A stretch of 64,000 nt of DNA from G963717155 sp963717155 (GTDB lineage Bacteria > Actinomycetota > Thermoleophilia > Gaiellales > JALYLC01), in the NCBI GenBank assembly GCA_963717155.1, contig OY970326.1:5061423-5125422 (forward strand), written 5' to 3'. Positions within the stretch are counted from its first letter, which is position 1, and each line of letters starts with the position of its first letter. Position numbers and translations under genes: made by a program. This document shows positions 60,179-64,000 of this stretch, one piece after another. Below the pieces are notes generated by a model. It worked only from the letters and a program-made list of their open reading frames with translations, was not told the origin of the DNA and searched no databases.

Positions 60179-62190
60179 GGGATCCTCGCTTCGACATCCT
60201 CTTCGAGCCGGTGAAGCTCGGGCCGGTGACGGCGCGCAACCGCTTCTACCAGGTGCCGCACTGCAACGGCATGGGCCACCGCGATCCGAGCGCCCACGCC
60301 GCCATGCGCGGGGTCAAGGCCGAGGGCGGCTGGGCGGTGGTGTGCACCGAGCAGGTCGAGATCCACCACTCGTCGGAGATCACGCCGTTCATCGAGGGGC
60401 GGCTGTGGGACGACGCAGGACATCCCGGCGCACGCGCGGCTGACCGAGGCGGTGCACGAGCACGGCTCGCTGGCCGGGATCGAGCTCGTGCCACAGCGGC
60501 ATGAACGGCGCCGAACCTCTACGTCGCGCGAGCCGCCGATGGGCCCGGCCCACCTGCCGACGTTCACCGGCACGACCCGGTGCAGGCGCGGCGCATGAAC
60601 CTGGCACGACATCGCCGACCTGCGCCGCTGGCACCGGCCGCGGTGCGGCCGTCGCTGCGGGCCGGCTACGACCTCGTCTACGTCTACGCCGGCCACGGCC
60701 TGACGACGATCCAGCACTTCCTGTCGCGCCGCTACAACGACCGCACCGACGCCTACGGCGGCAGCGCTCGAGAACCGGGCGCGGCTGCTGCGCGAGATCC
60801 TCGAGGACACGCTCGAGGAGGTCGACGGGCGCGCGGCGGTCGCCTGCCGGATCTGCGTCGACGAGCTGCTCGGCGACGACGGCATCACCGCGGGCGAGAT
60901 CGAGGAGGTGCTCGGCACTGCGTCGGCGAGCTGCCCGACCTCTGGGACTTCATGGTCGGCGCGTGGGAGGACGACTCGATCACCTCGCGCTTCGCGGGCG
61001 AGGCGCGCGCAGGAGCAGTACGTCCGCGGGCTCAAGGCGCTGACCAGCAAGCCGGTGGTCGGCGTCGGCCGGTTCACCTCGCCCGACACGATGGTGCGGA
61101 TGGTCCGCGACGGCGTGCTCGACCTGATCGGCGCGGCCCGGCCGTCGATCGCCGACCCGTTCCTGCCGCGCAAGATCGAGGAGGGCCGCTCGAGGACATC
61201 CGCGAGTGCATCGGCTGCAACATCTGCGTCGTCGGGCGACTGCACGCACGTCGCCGATCCGCTGCACCCAGAACCCGACGCATGGGCGAGGAGTGGCGGC
61301 GCGGCTGGCATCCCGGAGCGGATCCGCCCGAAGGCATCCGACGCGGCGGTGCTGGTCGTCGGCGGCGGCCCGGCGGGGCTCGAGGCGGCGCATGATGCTC
61401 GGCAGGCGCGGCTACGAGGTGATGCTCGCGGAGGCCGGCGACGAGCTCGGCGGCCGGGTCGCGCGCGAGGCGCGGCTGCCCGGGCCTGGCCGCCTGGATC
61501 CGGGTGGTCGACTACCGCCGCGGCCAGCTCGCGCGGCTGCGCAACGTCGAGCTCGCCTCGGCAGCCGGCTGACCGCCGAGGAGGTCGCTCTCGTACGGCT
61601 TCGACCACGTCGCCGTCGCGACCGGCGCGCGCTGGCGGGACGACGGCGTCGGCCGCTTGCACACCGCGCCCGATCGCGCTCGATCCGGCGCTGCCGGTGC
61701 TCACGCCCGACGACCTGATGGCCGGCGCGCTGCCGCGACGGCGAGCGCGTCGTCGTGTTCGACGACGACCACTACTACATGGGCGGCGTGCTGGCCGAGC
61801 TGCTCGCCGCGCGAGGGCCGCGAGGTGACGCTGGTCACGCCCGCGGCGCGCGCCTCCGAGTGGACGGTGAACACGATGGAGCAGCACCGCATCCAGCGCC
61901 GGCTGCTCGAGCTGGGCGTGACGATCGTGCGACCTCACACGCCGTGGTGTCGGCGGCCGCGGGGGGCGTCCGCGCCGCGTGCGCCTACACCGGGCGCGAG
62001 CAGAGATCGCGTGCGACGCGCTGGTGCTGGTGACCGCCCGGCTGCCGCAGGAGGAGCTTCTAGGCGGACTGATAGCCATCGACGCAGCGATCGACTCGGC
62101 GTCGGGGTCGGGGACGATCGGAGACGCACTTGAGTCCCGGAACGATTGCTGGCGCGATCTGGAGCGGGCGTCGCTACGCCGAGGGACATA
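60175..62190 (+). pseudogene. trimethylamine/histamine dehydrogenase-like FMN/4Fe-4S/FAD protein, many frameshifts
   Basis: Starts GTG 60175 (GTGA with the M20 gene): DPRFDILFEPVKLGPVTARN, then NRFYQVPHCNGMG, where the Cys matches the residue carrying covalent FMN in trimethylamine dehydrogenase. In-frame pieces in all three frames give the whole protein: GYDLVYVYAGHGLTTIQHFL, KPVVGVGRFTSPDTM, cluster motif CIGCNIC plus a fourth Cys in RCTQNP, FAD-type VLVVGGGPAGLEAA, FDDDHYYMGGVLAELL, and SPGTIAGAIWSGRRYAE near 62180. I count well over 15 indels (for example extra bases at 60415, 60513, 60604, 60766, 61009, 61281; missing bases near 60637 and 61189). Either very poor consensus or a dead gene. 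Confidence 0.75.
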
Positions 62191-62460
62191 GGCGATTCTC
62201 CAAGCGCAGCAATGTCGACCGGACGCCGTTCCTGCGCGAAGTGGTGCGGCTCGCTCTCTCAGCGTCCATAAAAGATCTCGTTGCGCGGATACGCGAAACG
62301 AGAGGTACCGAGATCGCTGGGACCTCGATCCGGACCCGGCGTGGTGTGCCACGCGTGTGCCACCGCGTCGAACTGAGCCGGCGAGAGCCGCGCCCGAACC
62401 AAGGTCGAGCGGGATTCGTCCCTGTAGGTGCCGAGAACTCGGTGCGACCTTAGCGGGGCG
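62191..62460. other. no recognisable gene
   Basis: 270 bp after the last trimethylamine-dehydrogenase-like residues. The frame stays open to 62453 but its translation matches nothing I know, and base composition is slightly less GC-rich. It probably marks the junction where the transposase fragment inserted. Confidence 0.4.
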
Positions 62461-62781
62461 TGGTGTTCCGCAGCGAGGACGCCCGGATCCTGCGCTCGCC
62501 GGCTCGAGCGCCGAAGGCGAACGCGATCGCGGAGCGTCTCGTCGGCACACGCTTCGCCGCGAATGCCTCGACCGGCTCCTGATCGTCAACCGACGGCGCC
62601 TCGAACGCGTCCCGCGGGCATACGTTGAGCATTACAACCGCCACCGCCCGCACCGGGCGCTCGATCAGCGCCCACCTCGCGCTTCCCAGCGCGATCCCGC
62701 GACCGCCCGGCGGTCCAAGCGAACGTACACCGCCGAGACCTACTCGGAGGACTCATCCACGACTACGAGACCGCCGCATGA
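62461..62781 (+). pseudogene. integrase-core (rve) transposase 3' fragment
   Basis: Pieces of an IS481/IS3-type transposase: VFRSEDARILRSPARAPKAN and AIAERLVGT, a shift near 62550, LRRECLDRLLIVNRRRLERV, YVEHYNRHRPHRALDQRPP, and the usual closing GGLIHDYETAA before TGA at 62779. The 5' two thirds are missing and at least two frameshifts are present. Terminal repeats were not found. Confidence 0.72.
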
Positions 62782-62854
62782 GGCTCGAGATCGACTTTCC
62801 GGCACCCACACGGAGAAATCATCGTCCACGCATACCGCGGGCTGCCGAGTGGTT

Positions 62855-63309
62855 CTACAGGCCGGTCTGGGCCGTCAGCCGACCCGACTCGACGGCCCGG
62901 GCGAACGTCTCGTAGTCCCGCGCGTTCCGGTCAGCGTACGCGGCCGAGAAGTTCGCGATCGCCGTGTCGAACGCGTCGGACTTGCCCAGGTGCGAGGCGA
63001 TCGCGGGCCGGTCGCCCCAGCGCGCACGTGCCCGCGCGAGGGTCGCGCCGCATAGGCGCCGTAGAACGTCGCCCCCGGTACTCGGAAGGTCTCGACCTCG
63101 ACCGCGCCCTTCCAGTCGTGGAGCTGCCGGATGTAGTAGTCCCGGGTGTGGCCGTCGAGGTCCTTGACGCGGATCCAGCCGAGGAAGATGTCGCTCGCCG
63201 CCTGCATTAGCCGCTGGCCGACCACGACCCATTGGCCGTGGTTGGCGTGCTCGCTGGCGCCGACGAACCGCTCAAGCACTGAGGGCTGTGCCTCCTTCAA
63301 GGCGACTAC
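62855..63309 (-). pseudogene. DUF2252 family protein, 3' fragment with frameshift
   Basis: About the last 150 residues of DUF2252: LKEAQPSVLERFVGASEHAN, VVVGQRLMQAASDIFLGWIR, DYYIRQLHDWKGAVEVETFR, then a frame change near 63060 and GDRPAIASHLGKSDAFDTAI, ADRNARDYETFARAVESGRL to the stop at 62855. Residues upstream of 63309 do not match, so two thirds of the gene are missing. It is a decayed remnant. Confidence 0.7.
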
Positions 63310-63352
63310 GCCCAGTTCCGCGAGGATCGGGCGCGGGCCGTGCTCGACACGT

Positions 63353-64000
63353 TCACGCGGACGACTTCCGGCTCGTGAGTGGCGGGCCAGCAGGGGCGTC
63401 CAGTGGGTGAGTTCCGGGAGCCGTGTGGTCGACATTGACAGACCGCGCGGTTGCCATGGTCTCCTGCCCGTGCTGGCACCAACTCACGATGACGCACTCG
63501 CTGCACTGCGGCTTTGGGCGGCAGACTCGTCGCCCGTGGACGACTAAGTTCACGTGCAGGTCTCGCCTGATTCGCGGGGGAATCAGTGTCGGAAGCACGG
63601 CCTGACGAGTCCGGTGGCCTGCCTCTGCGAGTTCCAATCCGAGCTCGTCATACACACCAACTCTTGCAAGGACACGACCGACGTGGACATCCACCGCGAA
63701 AGTCGCCCTGCCGAGCGACATCGCCATGATGCAGGCGGCGCTCTTGTGGCCGACCTCGGGGAGCGAGACGAGAAAGGCCTCGATCTCCCCGTCGGGCCAG
63801 TCGTCCACGGGGAGGAACACGATCCGAAGCGATCTCGTATCAGCCTCAGCGCCGTGCGTATGCTGCGCGCCTTCCGAAGTCCGAGCCCGCTCTGCTGGAT
63901 CGTCTTGGCAATGTCCTTCTCGCTTGCGTCGCTGAGCTCATCCCATGTCCGGAATCTGCGCCGCAGAGCTGCGTAGGCCTGTTGATAGGCGGCTTCTCTA
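63353..64000 (-). CDS. endonuclease III-like HhH-GPD protein (5' partial, one frameshift)
   Basis: Runs off the window end. From the edge: QQAYAALRRRFRTWDELSDA, SGLGLRKARSIRTALRLIRD, frame change near 63825, FLPVDDWPDGEIEAFLVSLP, HhH motif LPEVGHKSAACIMA with the catalytic Lys, and Asp in TFAVDVHVGRVLARVGV. A cysteine set C-x5-C-x2-C-x5-C (CRPKPQCSECVIVSWC) should hold the 4Fe-4S cluster. The C-terminal 35 residues are unusual. GC content is visibly lower than in the rest of the window, suggesting recent transfer. Predicted DNA glycosylase. Confidence 0.75.

Noticed and set aside
60037..62589. Minus-strand frame of 850 codons at the end of the window
   Set aside because: It is Arg/Ser/Pro-rich shadow sequence; the plus strand carries the amine-dehydrogenase-like protein in pieces.
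62461..62781. Complete insertion sequence
   Set aside because: Only the 3' third of the transposase is present, frameshifted, and no terminal inverted repeats or target duplication were found.

Overview
The window is uniformly GC-rich (roughly 70%), densely coded DNA with many ATGA, GTGA and TTGA start/stop overlaps, frequent GTG and TTG starts and TAGGCT/TAGGGT-type -10 boxes. This style, together with several family signatures (collagen-like protein with an ITSTKQISPK segment, DUF1206, DUF2252, CGNR regulator, bacterial topoisomerase IB, GH127), fits a high-GC actinobacterium, most probably class Thermoleophilia (Solirubrobacterales/Gaiellales-like). That assignment is inference. I see no rRNA, tRNA, CRISPR array or intact prophage. 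The last 4 kb (about 60.2-64 kb), and to a lesser degree 20.9-21.7, 43.4, 46.6 and 59.1-60.0 kb, contain frequent single-base frameshifts, so either the consensus is poor there or genes are decaying.

Layout. 0-5.7 kb: a Hsp100/ClpC-like ATPase fused to a release-factor-2-like module that lacks the GGQ domain, translationally coupled to a GH63-type glucosidase, then a Ca2+/cation antiporter. 5.7-12.6 kb (minus strand): DUF2461, a secreted 14-repeat protein, DUF4395, and a KimA-like K+ transporter fused to a KdpD-type DUF4118 sensor. 12.6-23.6 kb: a carbohydrate catabolic region (ABC transporter, three SDR dehydrogenases, M24 creatinase/prolidase-like enzyme, aspartase/fumarase-superfamily lyase, APC permease, mutarotase-like protein, NTF2-like protein). 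Its three promoter regions share a 14-bp LacI-type pseudo-palindrome, although no matching regulator gene lies inside. 23.7-34.6 kb: housekeeping and hypothetical genes (S53 peptidase, amidohydrolase, ArsR-type regulator, degenerate GGDEF protein, serine hydrolase, collagen-like protein, cupin, topoisomerase IB). 34.7-39.9 kb: a phospholipid-type set (phospholipase D, DUF1206, two PAP2 phosphatases, diacylglycerol-kinase-like protein). 39.9-43.7 kb: PhoD-like phosphatase, EamA transporter and divergent CGNR regulator, RibD-like reductase.

43.7-50.1 kb is an arabinoside-type operon: binding protein, two permeases, a GH127 beta-L-arabinofuranosidase and a 22-codon remnant of L-arabinose isomerase, next to a divergent LacI regulator. 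Tandem GAAGCGCTTC operators precede both the binding protein and GH127 genes.

51.7-62.2 kb is the most unusual locus: nine genes on one strand, almost all overlapping. They encode a GMC oxidoreductase, NCS1 permease, carbon-nitrogen hydrolase, HpaB-type flavin monooxygenase, RidA, DUF1028 Ntn-hydrolase, LysR regulator, M20 deacylase and a trimethylamine/histamine-dehydrogenase-type iron-sulfur flavoprotein. I infer an uptake and degradation pathway for a nitrogenous, probably heterocyclic or N-alkylated, compound of unknown identity. The window ends in a transposase remnant, a DUF2252 fragment and an endonuclease III-like gene of lower GC that runs off the edge.
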